A program made the position numbers and the translations under genes. The notes below the pieces were generated by a model, which was not told where the DNA came from, ran no database searches, and saw only the letters and a program-made list of their open reading frames with translations. 64,000 nt of DNA from Icerya purchasi (Eukaryota > Arthropoda > Insecta > Hemiptera > Monophlebidae). Where the stretch lies: assembly GCA_039619475.1 (NCBI GenBank), contig CM077115.1, forward strand, positions 498,191,352 through 498,255,351, in the 5' to 3' direction. Positions 51,992-63,815 of this stretch are shown here, in pieces; the first letter of the stretch is position 1; every line of letters starts with the position of its first letter.

Positions 51992-52260
51992 TAGAAAAAC
52001 AAGTGTTATCTGGAACCATTTCTCGCAGTCTGTCACCCAGAAGGCAAAATGTAGTTATTGCTCAGAAATTATCTGTATGTGTAACAGAAATACTGGAAAC
52101 TTGACTACATTTAAAAAGAAAACACCCTACAATTTCCATGGAAACGATAGATCAGCAACAAATAAAAAGTGAAGTTACTGATGAGAGCATTTCTTTGGAA
52201 AATAATGAAATTATGCCATCAAAATCTAATGATTATTTGTCAGGTAAGCCACGTAAATGT
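51992..52260 (+). pseudogene. BED zinc-finger remnant, hAT transposase-like
   Basis: One plus frame reads SVIWNHFSQSVTQKAKCSYC, then GNLTTFKKKTPYNFHG, matching the BED finger W-x-H-F ... C-x2-C ... L ... H pattern with the final histidines partly lost. This finger is N-terminal in hAT transposases and ZBED proteins. A 74-codon frame rich in Glu and Ser follows (52138-52359). No catalytic domain is seen. It is adjacent to a hAT-like MITE but a link is not shown. Confidence 0.5.
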
Positions 52261-52360
52261 TTATCAGCTAAAATTACTCATGACATGCAATGCTCAAAAC
52301 CATTTTTTATTATTTTAAATTTCTATTCTGTAATGTTAAATAAATTTATGTGTTATTAAA

Positions 52361-53519
52361 ACTATCTTTGACCTTGGATGTGCCGTAATCTGAGTTTTGT
52401 TCTTTGAAAAAGTGTGGAGGTCCGAAAGTATTTCCATCCTATGTTCCTATTTACACTGCCAAATAGTACGATTTATTATACCTTCGTTTTCACACACAAC
52501 TCACCTTCCCGCTTACAGAATATTATATTGTAATGTGTCCATTACGGAGTAAATGTAATATAAAATAAAAAGTAAACAATAATAAAATAATATAAAATAA
52601 AAATAAATTGGAAAGTGTAGTATTCCATGTGCGCGTGGCGGAAATCCTGTTGTCGGTTGGGAGTTAGCTAATAATTGACTAACGCAAGAAGAAGCGCGTA
52701 CCTGATTCGGTCAATTTCAACGGTCACGGTGCATCAATTTCAGGTAGAAGTACCAAAAGATCTAATGAAGATTTTTTAAGCAGTCAGTCGAATTTTACCT
52801 TTGCTTAATATAATTACTCACTTTTTAATCAATCGTAGTTTACCTCTGGTCAAAGTAATCGACCTAGTAGTCGCTATTTACCGTTCTGCAATATCGCTCT
52901 TTTAACGAATCGTGGTGTTTATAATAGCTGTCCGATAGTTTAGTTCTTGTAAATTGGTTCGATAAAAAAACCGGTTTAACGCAAACGTGAAGACTCAGTC
53001 AGTCGGTAAAAATTTATTCACTTCAGCGATACGTATAATTTTATATTCAATTTAATTAATCGTCTTATAATTGTATGTTTACTCGTACATATTTAATATT
53101 GTGTTTTTTTTCAGTGATCCACCGGTACCGAAAGATTGGTGTAGGTGTACTTTAATGCAGCACATATAAAATTTAAATAACCTTATTTTTCCAACAATAA
53201 TAATAATAATTTAATAATATAAATTTACGTCCGCGATATTTGAGAGACTACAGTGGCATCGCGGAAGGCAGAATTAAACGAGAATACCGTTTCAATAACT
53301 GGCTAAGAATGATGAGGATTTATCGCTCCCTGTTCTCAGTCTGGTTACCGTTGCTATATATGACGTTCGCTGAGAAAAGGGGCCTGTGGTACGAAAACTA
53401 GTTCTTGAGAAAAACGCTTTTAACATTTTGCTCGAAGTAATACTACCGTGTACTCCGCGCATGCCTCTATGTAACGTGCTGCCAAATTAAACGTTATAAG
53501 AATTTAATACAGCATTATG
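52361..53519 (+). other. Intron sequence, no gene seen
   Basis: AT-rich, with a run of AAT/AAAT repeats near 52560-52610 and 53190-53220. No coding similarity was recognised on either strand. Confidence 0.6.
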
Positions 53520-53520
53520 A

Positions 53521-54250
53521 AAATCGAGCGAAAACATGAACCAAGTGGTAAGCAAACAGAGGGTGGATTAGGTGTTCTAGCTGTAGAGTCAATCACTCGT
53601 ATCCCTGAATGGATTAAAAATTTTGTGGATAATTTTACTGTATCACTTGCCGGTAGAATGCCAAATTTTAGAAATTACAAAAAGTGATCAAATTGCCATC
53701 CAGCGAAACAAAAATCGCTGTTTATCGTCGTTTTTCTAAAGTATGTTTTCCGAATAGGAAACGTCGCCTATGAAACATCATTGAAAATATTGGCACGTTA
53801 TTATGGTTACATTTCTCCGATGCGGCCAGCTGATGATCTTTGCGAGACATGCCAACAAGAGAGGAAAAATTAAAAGCGGCACTTGCCCATCTTGACTATG
53901 GTGCAAAACATCAATACGAGTTCTTCCAACAGTGCTGTAAAGTGACGATTATCGGCTTCTACTCTTATATTTAATTATGATTATGTTCCAAAAATCTACT
54001 ATCCAAGTAGCCCTCAGCAAACTGGCTCATCGTACTTCAAGGCTGCGCGTAAATGCTCAATTTCTTCGGTATTCAAGATGAACTAATTACAGTTCAGAAA
54101 AATTATTTACCAGCCGAAGAATTTGAAATTGGCAAAGAACCAAACGCTGTTATCAGTCAACTTCATCACTATATCGAAACGAATCCTGCCGAAAATCTCG
54201 TATTATTCTGTGATAACTATGTAGCACAGAATAAGAACAATCTGCAGTAA
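53521..54250 (+). pseudogene. DUF7869-like transposon-associated protein remnant
   Basis: Discontinuous plus-strand frames give CETCQQE.. (53848), PSSPQQTGSSYF (54005), IFGIQDELI, GKEPNAVISQLHHYI (54140) and LVLFCDNYVAQNKNN (54205). The D-N-x-x-x-Q-N-K-N block near such a context is typical of a transposase-like family widespread in insects (DUF7869-like, to my recollection). A C-to-Y change (usual CDNC) and many stops show decay. A Lys-rich open frame follows to 54435. Confidence 0.4.
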
Positions 54251-54685
54251 AATTGACACGAAAGAGAAAGACGAGAAAACTGAACCTACAATCAAACAAA
54301 AACCCGAAGTTCCAAAAAATAAAAAAGGCCAATGCTCAAAAAATTCCTGGAGCAAACAAAAAATCATTAAAAAATGCCGAAAAAAAAAAATATCAACAAC
54401 TGGGGAAAAATACGTGTAGTTTTACGATTTTTTAAACATTTTTAATGTTTTTCCGCTTTTATATAATTTTTTTCAGTCAGTTTTGTGGTTTTAAGACATC
54501 AAATAAACGTTGTTGCGGAAAAAACTACATATTGCATCTTATTCCACTTCTCTTACAAGTATCAGAATCAGTGTTTAACTCAAAATCCATGTTTTCGCAC
54601 AAGAGGTCCCATTTCCCGGCGAACGTCACATGTAATCTCTTTCAAAATCGGTAACTATTTTTCTTTTTTTAATTTCCATTTGCAG
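54251..54685 (+). other. Intron sequence before the TM3 exon
   Basis: The A-rich part, then a T-rich tract, ends in the splice acceptor TTTGCAG at 54679-54685. No coding beyond the remnant described upstream. Confidence 0.6.
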
Positions 54686-54858
54686 TTATGGCTTATAGTA
54701 TCATGTCGATGGTTATATCGATCTACGTAGCTGCAGTGGTCATACTGATGCAAATCAGCAGAATGGAGCATACGTCTTTACCACCGAATTTCATTGTTAG
54801 ATTTTTGGACAGCCCGCTTTCTGAAGTAGTGCTGTTTCTATCGATTAAGTCGGAGAAA
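54686..54858 (+). CDS. nAChR-like subunit exon: TM3 and start of cytoplasmic loop
   Basis: With the split Val codon it reads VMAYSIMSMVISIYVAAVVI, the TM3 helix, then LMQISRMEHTSLPPNFIVRF (the post-TM3 region, where nicotinic subunits have VLNVHHR-x5-MPPWVR) and LDSPLSEVVLFLSIKSEK. The acceptor TTTGCAG leaves phase 1, matching the exon ending at 23389. The donor is AAA|GTATGT in phase 0. The loop between TM3 and TM4, together with the next exon, is short (about 65 residues) compared with most nicotinic subunits. Confidence 0.88.
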
Positions 54859-56504
54859 GTATGTACCTTAATTACAATTTCTTTTTTCTTTTTACAAAAT
54901 ATTAATTTATTAATCTGACTAGTTCGAATGTAAAAAAAAAAAAAGCTTAAAGACACTTGAACAATTTGTTAAGTATTAAAAATCACATTTCAAGACTAGA
55001 ACGATAGAGGTAACGTCGCATATTCGTTGCAGCAGTGTTATCGATGAATATAAAATATCATACATGGTATTTATGCGTACAGTGCTGGTTTTAATGGTGG
55101 CACGTTTGGTAAATTACGCAGGGCGACAGAAGAGAGATTTTCATTTTTACAGTTATATTAATTAACCTTTTTTTTCCCAAATATCCAAAAAAATAATCTA
55201 TTAGTTTAGGGTGCCCTATCATGATACTTGGGCCCGAGCACATAGAAGAAAGAAGTTACATAGAGGAGGAAAGATTCATAGTTTTCAGAAAAGCGATTAC
55301 AGATTGAATTTGTTGAGGATAGTAGTAGAAAATTTAGGAAATGTAAAAAGAGCTTGAAAATAGTGTAATCATTTGGATACCGACACTTAAGAATAAGATG
55401 GGAGAATCACATTGTGATCAAGTACGAAGGATTGTTTAGGACATAGTAGGGAAATAGGAATGGGCTACTGACACACTGGTGACCGGCAGTTCTTCCTTTC
55501 AGTCGGTACAAGTTGCGAAGGGAGCTGTAGAATCTCAGTATAGAATAAAGCTTGATGATACTTATTGTTCGTTCCGAAAAGCGTGAACTTATAAGATTAT
55601 TGAAATCTTCACATCGCTTCTGGTGTTCGGTATTGGATGAGCGGTGAAATTTTCTTTCCAAACCTAAAATAAATAAGGTGAAAAATACCTTCTTAAATGT
55701 ACTACTTCTTTATGTTTTTTTTTCCCTGAAGAAAATTAAATCTTTTTAAAGTACAATGAACTTTTCAAAATTACAATCAAATGGTTCTGAGGTAACGTTG
55801 TTCACTACTTTACAAATGATACCGTTTATAAGCGAACAACCAATCGTTTTTTTTTGTTATCTACCAAAAAGTAGAAAAAATGGATTCAATAATACATTTG
55901 AAAATTTTTACTATACTCTTCAAATAGTTGGCGTTATAGTTAAATTTCTAATTTAATTACCAAAATCACCTAAACAGCGATAAGAATTGTGTTTCACTCG
56001 AGATAAATCGATTTGGAATCTCCCTGTTAATGCTGCCTATTGGAACTAATAAAAAAAAAAAAATATTGTGTTCCGGTTAATGTCTAACAATTCTGAGTCC
56101 TTCTCAGAAAAAACAAAAAGCAAAAAAATAACAGAAACGCTAAAAAATTTTTAATAACTGAAAAGGCAACGTCATCATCCTCCGCCTTTTAGTCCGGAAT
56201 GCCTATATCGGATACCCGCTAATTTAATTTAATGTGCTACTTGCGTTTTTTCAGGTAAATATATAAAATTACCAAATTTGTCGATTGTTTTTACGTGTAT
56301 TACATAGTAATTTATATTTAGGCGGGTGTTGTCTATTGGCATGGAGATTTGCATTGAGCACTTAAGCACGGTAGTGAAACGTAATGGTACACATTCCTTA
56401 TGAACAATTATCGCGTTTTGTATAAAGAACCTATTTAATTCGAGATCTTTCCTTTTCTCATCCAATCCAAATTGATTTCTTACATATTCCTGATCTCACT
56501 GAGG
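54859..56504 (+). other. Intron sequence, no gene identified
   Basis: AT-rich intron. An 84-codon minus-strand frame at 55407-55661 is basic and without recognised motifs; it may be an eroded LINE end. A-runs lie at 54932 and 56050. Confidence 0.5.
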
Positions 56505-57087
56505 GATCGAAGCACTTCTTCCTCCGGCAGGTTTCTTTCTACATTTCCATCTGTCAATATTATTCTTTTGTGTACTGCTGCGCATTACAAATTGTGGTTC
56601 AACTCTTACTCCTCATTCTCTAATCCAAATTATTTTTACTTGTCTATTCAACCTGCCCTTCACCTTTATCTCTGGTTTCTTGTCTTCTCTTCTAAACGTC
56701 GCTCTAGTATCTCAGTAATATGCCGCCTGCACTTTGGGCACAGTTTGCTCCTTTCATCGCTCTTCCGGTTCTCTCTCGCGCCATCTTCATATTGTCCTCT
56801 ACATTACCCAACAGTCAATTTGTTTGTAATCTTGATCATATAATGTTCGAATGTTCTTCGTCTTCAATTTCTGCTCCTTTTCTTTTATCAAGCAGTGTTG
56901 CCACAGGGCTTCATTCATTTATTCTTTCCCTTGCTTTTCCTTCTGTCATCCAAACGCTTGATACATTTTTGTTGGCTATCTGACATCTCATAAAAAGCTC
57001 GTTCCCTTTTTCTTTGTTTTTTCCAGCTCTTGGGCCAATGTCTACGTTGATGGACTTGATTAAAAAGTAATAAAAAAAAAAAAAAAA
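56505..57087 (+). mobile_element. Family C LINE, copy C10, 5'-truncated
   Basis: The copy starts at STSSSGRFLSTFPSVNIILL (RNase H end), with LWFNSYSSFSNPNYF, ICRLHFGHSLLLSSLFRFSL and, after a frameshift, NLDHIMFECSS to TLDTFLLAI-stop near 56982. The 3' UTR has CTTGGGCCAATGTC, and the poly-A is at 57072-57087. It is closest to C6. No target-site duplication was identified. Confidence 0.85.
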
Positions 57088-57870
57088 CCGTCAGCAGATT
57101 TGGAAAAATTTAGATTTTGTAACAGCCGCTATAAATTCAAAATTTCACTAGAAATACTTTCTAGTTTCCAGAGTTCAATACAATCAACTGCTGTAGAGTC
57201 GGACATAGGTGAACCGTGCTACCACATCAAGTCTGACCATAATGTTTTTGAATTTCAACTTCTTTACGAATGGTTCGATATTCTGAATGCGCATTAATGT
57301 TTTACCTATCAACATGTTTTTCATTTTTTAGCTATATATCATTCTAAAATATATGTTGAGCTATTACTATAGTACCAACAGCAGATCCTGTATCGGACCA
57401 AATCATATTTATTATTAGATATTGAATTAATTACATTTTATTTTAGAAATTCGGTATATTGTAAAGCAAAATTTAATAATATTGCTTTAATTCCGCTATC
57501 GACAATTTTATGAAAAATATGTACAAGATAAAATTTTTATTGCTGCAAGAATATGTCAAATTCCATGATTAAAACAGATTGAAACCAATTAGGGAATAGG
57601 TTGAAAGAAGCGGTGTAACTATCGTATCTAAACAAAATACGCTGGTCATTAAATTTTGTTTCACTACCTAATTAACGCGATTTCGGCATAAATTATGACG
57701 ATAAGAGTCTTTTTGTGAAACGGTAATAGTGACTTCTCCGAGGTGTTTGATGTTCTTAAATCTTTAAAGTAGATGCAATATCTAGAGTTTATGCTTGTGA
57801 TCAATTTGTAATAAAAAACTGTAGTTTTGTCTTGAATTTAAAAATCCTCTTCCTTGGGCTTTAAATGTAG
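57088..57870 (+). other. Intron sequence, no gene seen
   Basis: AT-rich; the 65-codon frame at 57100 has no recognised motif. Confidence 0.6.
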
Positions 57871-58359
57871 TTTATGTTTCTCGCGTTCATTTCATTGTCC
57901 GTGATATTATTCTTGATACAGAGTATAGTTTATTATTACATTCGGAGCTGTTCACGTATTTCGGCTAGTGCACCGAAACTGTACAGAACTAAATCGGCAA
58001 CCGGTAGTAAGTACACACCTCAGAAGTCAGGTAAGACACATACAAAACACCGTCCGCTCTAGTATCGACCGCTGTAACCGCTGATAAAAATCACCAGCTT
58101 ATCGCGTCAAAACTGCTAAATCTCGATCTTGATAATATACATGCGCATAACTCTCTGTTACCCGCACGCTACGATGCCCAATTAGCAGTCACTAGCCAGC
58201 CCATTACGCAAGCTCGGACACATCTCGCATTACCGATATCGCACACCGACTATCACAGCATTTCGCTACCCGATCCATCTAATTCGGTAGGTACAGAGAC
58301 CAAAACCAATCGCTTATTCAAACACAGCAGCAAAACCGGTCAAGCACGAATCGCTTGAA

Positions 58360-59620
58360 ATAAATCCCGTCGTCAATAATATAGAATATCCTTTTTTACC
58401 GACTAATAAGCCCACTGTGAAGCCTGCTGAGGCTACTTTAACTTCGAGAAAATCTTATTTCAACACGCTAAAATTGGTCAGAGATAATGGCAGCAACGAA
58501 GTCAAGAAAATCTCTTAGTTAACGAACTTCAATCATTCCGAAGATGAGCAAGGCATACTACTGCCTTATATAGCGCAACATACTATAAGGAATTACTTTG
58601 TTGCACTTAAAGATCAAGTTGGTGGTCTAACAAATATAATTGCAGGATCAAGAATTAGTAATGACAGAGTAGCCTTCTTTCTAAAAACGGTGCAGATAAC
58701 AGATAACTTCTTTGCTAATGGAGGCACAATAAACTTAGGTAATACTGCAGTCAGAGAGTGGAGAATTAGACATTTCGCTAGTAAAATAATTCCATCGAAC
58801 GTACCACCAACGATACCAAACGACAAATTGTACTAGTATATAGCAACAATACTTAAATTAAAGCCGTTAGCACCGATCGCCAGAGTGAATCCAGGTGATG
58901 ACGAATTTGGTCACATTGTGAGTTAGAGACGGCAGTTGTACATATAACGTACCATATACCCAGCTCGTTTCGGTTCAACTGTAGTGACAGAGACCAGCGA
59001 ATCTTTCTTTTAGTCTGGAAAACCATATCTGCAACAATTGCAAAATAGTACATCAAGTGGAAACCGAACAGCCAATAGAAATATTTGTACCAACTAATGA
59101 GGCAAATGACGAAGGGGAAGCAATGGAATGTGAACATTCAGTGACTAAACGACCGATCCGGTAACGTCAGAGAGTACATCAGAGAAGATTGAATTAAATT
59201 TCACTCCGCGACCTGTGAGCAAAAAAATCAACCTAACTTCGCCGGAAGGCACGGAGTCTATCAATCCACAAGATTCAATGATTCATCGCCAAGTCACCCT
59301 TGAACCTTTTCACTTTAAAACACCATCCAAACCTAAGGAACTGACCCTAAAAAATATAGACGAAATAATGGTAAAAGCAAAGCCATTATTTAAAGATGAT
59401 CAAACAACCTTTATAATGGATTTCGAAGGACTAAAAAAATTCATCTTAAGTGTTATTTCAGTTCCTGACTACATCTCTTTTGCAATGAACTATACCGAGG
59501 ATACGGATGGTCTGCTATACTTCTGAGAGACAAAAACGTAATATACAGGCACACTCGGATCATAAAGAAATTAAGCAAAGCGGTAGAGGAAAGTACTGAT
59601 TCACAGAGTGCGAACCCCTC
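58360..59620 (+). pseudogene. Family A ORF1 of A4, broken
   Basis: Conserved core blocks are in order: LTNFNHSEDEQGILLPYIAQ (58520), LTNIIAGSRISNDRVAFFL (58627), NVPPTIPND (58799), DEFGHIVS then stop then RRQLYI (58900), and NHICNNCK as the single Cys pair (59020). The C-terminal domain (TFIMDFEGLKKFILSVI) is at 59408-59525, cut by TGA. Multiple in-frame stops occur. The low-complexity N-terminal region from about 58000 is too decayed to place a start. Confidence 0.75.
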
Positions 59621-59665
59621 AGACTGACCTAAGACTCGCCCTTTAAATAAATTAATTAATTAATA

Positions 59666-62600
59666 ATGGCTTCTAGAGACAATATTATGCAATGGAACCG
59701 CAGAAGTCTTTTCAAGCATATAGAAGAACTCAAATTACTAATTAGTGATTGGGCGCCGGGCATAATCTGTCTCCAAGAGACGCATTTGAAACGAACCCAG
59801 TTTTTCTCACTTAAAAATTCTATAGTCTACCGATCAGATCACTCCCAAGGAATATCAGCGTGTGGAGGCGTCGCCACACTAGGGCATAAGTCTTTCCCAT
59901 CCCAACTCCTTAGTATTACCGCAGAGCTACAAGCGGTAACAGTTACAGTAAAGCTGCGATCTCTTTCTTTTCCTTCCGTAACAATATGTAACTATTATTT
60001 CCCTCCTTCAGTAGGTATTTCTGAAGCTCATATTGAAAGGTTGCTTCGTCAATTACCCTAATGCTCATTCTCCTCAGTGAGGTGTCGCTTATACCTATGC
60101 GTGGGGAAAATTGATCTCTGACTACGTAGTGGGTAGCGATTTAATATTGCTGAGCCCTCCCTCCCACACTCACTTCAATGCAACTCATAACACGTTTTCA
60201 ACAATAGGCCTTGCCTTCATTCCAACGGTGCTAACCCCCCATGTAAACATCATGGTGTACCAGGATTCATGCTCCAGTGACCATTACCCCATTTTTATTC
60301 ATCGATCTACTCTGTCATCCATGCCACGCCCTATCCATGTTCAGACACGATTCGCGTTCCAGAAGGCGGACTGGAGCACTTATCAAGATAAAACTATAAT
60401 ACCCTGTTGCCCTGCATCAAGTATAAAAGAAAACTTGTCTATTTTCACCCATGCGATCAATAATGCAGCCCAAGCAACGATTCCGTCAACATCTAATTAT
60501 CAACGCCGATGCGTTCCATGGTGATGTCCAGAAATTATGTCTACAATGCGTCGACGGAAAATAGCACTTAAAATGTTCAAGGCAACGAGGTCGTAACAAG
60601 ACTTAATTGATTTTAAAAAATACAGAGCTAAAGCTCACCTGTTTATACGGATTAAAAAGTGGGAATCTTAGGTAGTTCTTATTTCCTCGATCTACTCCAT
60701 ATTTATAATCAAATCTGGTCCTCATCATACATCCCTAACTCCTGGAAAACTGCTTTAATAATCCCTGTTCTTGAATCAAACAAAGATCCCTTCCTTCCTC
60801 AAAGTTACAGGCCAATTTCTCTAATATCGGTCCTTTCAAAAACTCTGGAAAAAATGGTGAATAGCCGTCTCTATTCCGACCTAGAAACTTTAAAGATCCT
60901 ATCTGCAATCCAGGTCGGTGGTCGTACATCAAAATCTGCAAGTATGCACCTTTTGAGTCTTCAAAGGCAAATACTTACAGCCCAAAATAGAAAGAAATAC
61001 TTATATTTGGTCTTTTTGGATCTAGAAAAAGCTTTCGACCGCGTATGGCGATATGGTGTGCTTACTAAGCTGAGAATCAACAGAAACATGGGCAATTTTA
61101 TCGACAATTTTCTTTCCTATAGGGCGATCCGAGTAAGGATTGGCTCTAAAACATCTCCCTCTTTCCTCATCGAAAGTGGTATACCGCAAGGCTTAGTGCT
61201 GAGCGTAACATTGTTTATACTATATGTAAATGACATGGCAGATTGTATACGGCCGCCAGTTACGGCCCGCTTACATATTTATGATCTTAATATATCGCTT
61301 CCTTTTAACCTTCCGTTCAATGCAAGATCAATACTTCAATCAACAATCGATAACTTGAAAATATGGGCTGATAACAATAGTTTGGAATTCTCTCTGACAA
61401 AATTCGTATGTGTGAAATTTCGCAAGAGACGCCTGTGACATCCCGATTCGGACATAACTCTTTTCCTCTCCCGTTATTCCACACAATTAAATTCTTGGGC
61501 CTTGTGTTTGATGAAAAACTGTCCCGGTTACACACATTCCCCATCTTAAGAATAAGTGCATGAAATCCTTGAATTTAGTAAAACGCCTGTCAAATCCGAA
61601 ATATAACATAAATCCTAAGCTCCTGCTAACTGTGTACAAATCTCTCACTTTAAGTAAATTGACCTATGGGTGCCAAGTTTATTCCTCATCAAACAAAGCA
61701 CTCCTTAAATCGCTTGACACAATCCATCACACTGCCATACGCATTATTTTAGGAGCGCATAGAACGTCACCATTGTTGGAAATCTATTCACAACGGGTAT
61801 CCCACCCTTAACAGTTATCTGAAACTTCTATGAATTCAGAGATCTATTTCACTGGTACTAAGCTAAGCTACACCGCAGCGATAATTTAGAAATCCCACTA
61901 CTGTCCTTTTCAAACGCCCCCCCCCCCGTGTACTATCCTTCTCTAAGGAAAGGGGAATTAACTGGAACTCTGACTTTACACATAAGTATGTTGGACTCCC
62001 CTGGTAGGATACTCCGATTGTTGCGGACTTATCCTTGCTGAGCGATCGCTCGAACCAAGATATTACACTGCCGCCCTAGCACGTGGCGGAAAAAATGCAA
62101 CTTTTTCCCAGTTACAGTCAGCTGTGCACAGATGCTGCCAACGCAAACCCCCTCAAGGGGTCCTCACCGATGGCCTGCGCCTATGAGGGGGTGAGAGTTG
62201 TTCATGCGGTTCGGCTCCACGACTTCTGTTCAGTGTTGGAGAGGGAGCTGTATGGTATTTTCTTCTGCTCGAGGGAATATCTGCAGTCTTACCCCTCCAA
62301 CGCCGAAATGCATTTCTAATCACAGACTCCTTGCAATCGACTAGGACACTTCAGACACCAAAAACTTTACACACACTGTCTCGAGAAATAAAGCGCACCA
62401 TTAACGTGACTTTTCGGGCTGGCTCACAGGTAACGTTCTTGTGGGTCCCGGGTAATTCCGGCGTGCCGGGGAACGAGTGTGTGAATTTGGTTGCTAAGGC
62501 AGCAACATATAGCCCAATGCCCAAAAGCGCCTCTCTGCCCCAGCTGGGGCCATCCGTTTCTCAGAAACATAAGGCAGAGATATGAGAAACTATGTGGTCG

Positions 62601-62936
62601 GCTCACATATCATGGCTGCAATCCATCAAGGTGAGCACTGAGCCTTGGTGGCCACCAATATCCATGCCCCGCAGAGAGTTTGCAGCATTTACTAGACTCC
62701 GCATAGGGCACACAACAATAACCCGCAACTATTTTCCGGAAGGAACATCTCCTCCCTCTACCTGTTTCATATGCAATTATCCAATTCCATCAACTGCTGA
62801 ACACGTTCTGAAACATTGCCTGCCTTCAGGTACCTCCAACTTATCGTCGGTTGCGTTGTCAAACGAACCAAAACAGGTTCAGATTATGCTACACTGTATT
62901 AGGGAAATTACACACAGCACATGGACCATATAAATT
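59666..62936 (+). pseudogene. Family A ORF2 of A4 (endonuclease, RT, RNase H), broken
   Basis: The ATG at 59666 opens ASRDNIMQWNRRSL (usual CRG lost), IICLQETHL and ACGGVATL. The DFNAH block is deleted near 60060. SSDHYPIF is at 60265. RT has LVFLDLEKAFDRVWRYG (61005), GIPQGLVLSVTLFILY and LHIYDLNIS at the usual FADD position. The thumb (LLTVYKSLTLSKLTYGCQVY) is at 61620. RNase H remnants are LERELYGIFF and FLWVPGNSGVPGNECVN (62440). The C-terminal RLRIGHTTITRN and CFICNYPIPSTAEHVLKHC end at 62933. Dead. Confidence 0.8.
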
Positions 62937-62950
62937 TAAAAAAAATAAAA

Positions 62951-63815
62951 ATAACAATAATATTTTCCCCGTAATTACCGCATCAGCCGTTTTCGCTGTT
63001 ACGAAGTAGAAAATATAATTCTCAGAATTGTGTTCGTCTTTCAATTGGTTTCTTCTATTTTAGCTTGGCAACCCAACTAGTCCATTTGGAAAGTCAAATT
63101 AAGTTTTTCACTACTTAAGTTTCATTCATAGCCTATCCGCATTTTATGAAAATTTCCTCCTAAATAAAATATTTTTAAAACGGCGTTCGACTCCATAGAG
63201 GCAATCAGTCAATGACTTTCCAGATAATCAATAAAATTTAGTATGCATTCATGTTTTAAATTGAAGAATTCAACATTGCCCATGAATATTTAAATATCAA
63301 GATACTAAAATAAAACATTAAATTTTAAAAAATTCTAGAATTTGCGCATGTACAATGTAGTGTGACTTTGTAATCTAGTGATAATGGCATAACAGATATT
63401 ATATCACAGTTGGACAGTATTAATGGAAAAACCTTAAAACCCTGTAATAAAAATGTTCCTAAAGATGAATAACTACTAAATGAAATTATTGATTGTGCAT
63501 TAATATGGGAGGACACTTTTGAATTGAGTCAGAAGAATAGACAATTAATTTAGAAGGAAGTGTGTATAATACTTATCGGTTAAAAATTGATCTCCCTGTT
63601 AAGATCACTAGTAACAGCCCCACATTTTGTTGCTGATTAAGTTTTTTCAGTTTCTAGGAAAGAATAGAGACGTTAGAAAATATAGAACAACCGATAATGG
63701 CATTTTTTTTTTTTGAAATCCTTTAACATTTTTTGTTGTTATTGAAATAAATTATCGATCATTCTATTTAAAAGATTATTGTGTAACACCTACCGTATTC
63801 CTGATCGGATTTCAG
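62951..63815 (+). other. Intron sequence, no gene seen
   Basis: AT-rich intron leading to the splice acceptor GGATTTCAG at 63807-63815. No coding recognised. Confidence 0.65.

Larger units (their letters stand above)
57871..62950 (+). mobile_element. Family A LINE, copy A4, full span but decayed
   Basis: It runs from a 5' block TCTCGCGTTCATTTCATTG (cognate to the A1 5' UTR) through ORF1, ORF2 and a 3' end CACACAGCACATGGACC plus an A-rich tail, similar to the A2 3' end. At about 5.1 kb it shows the whole family layout without nested insertions. Many stops and indels are present, more than in A2. It lies between the TM3 and TM4 exons of the receptor gene. Confidence 0.85.
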
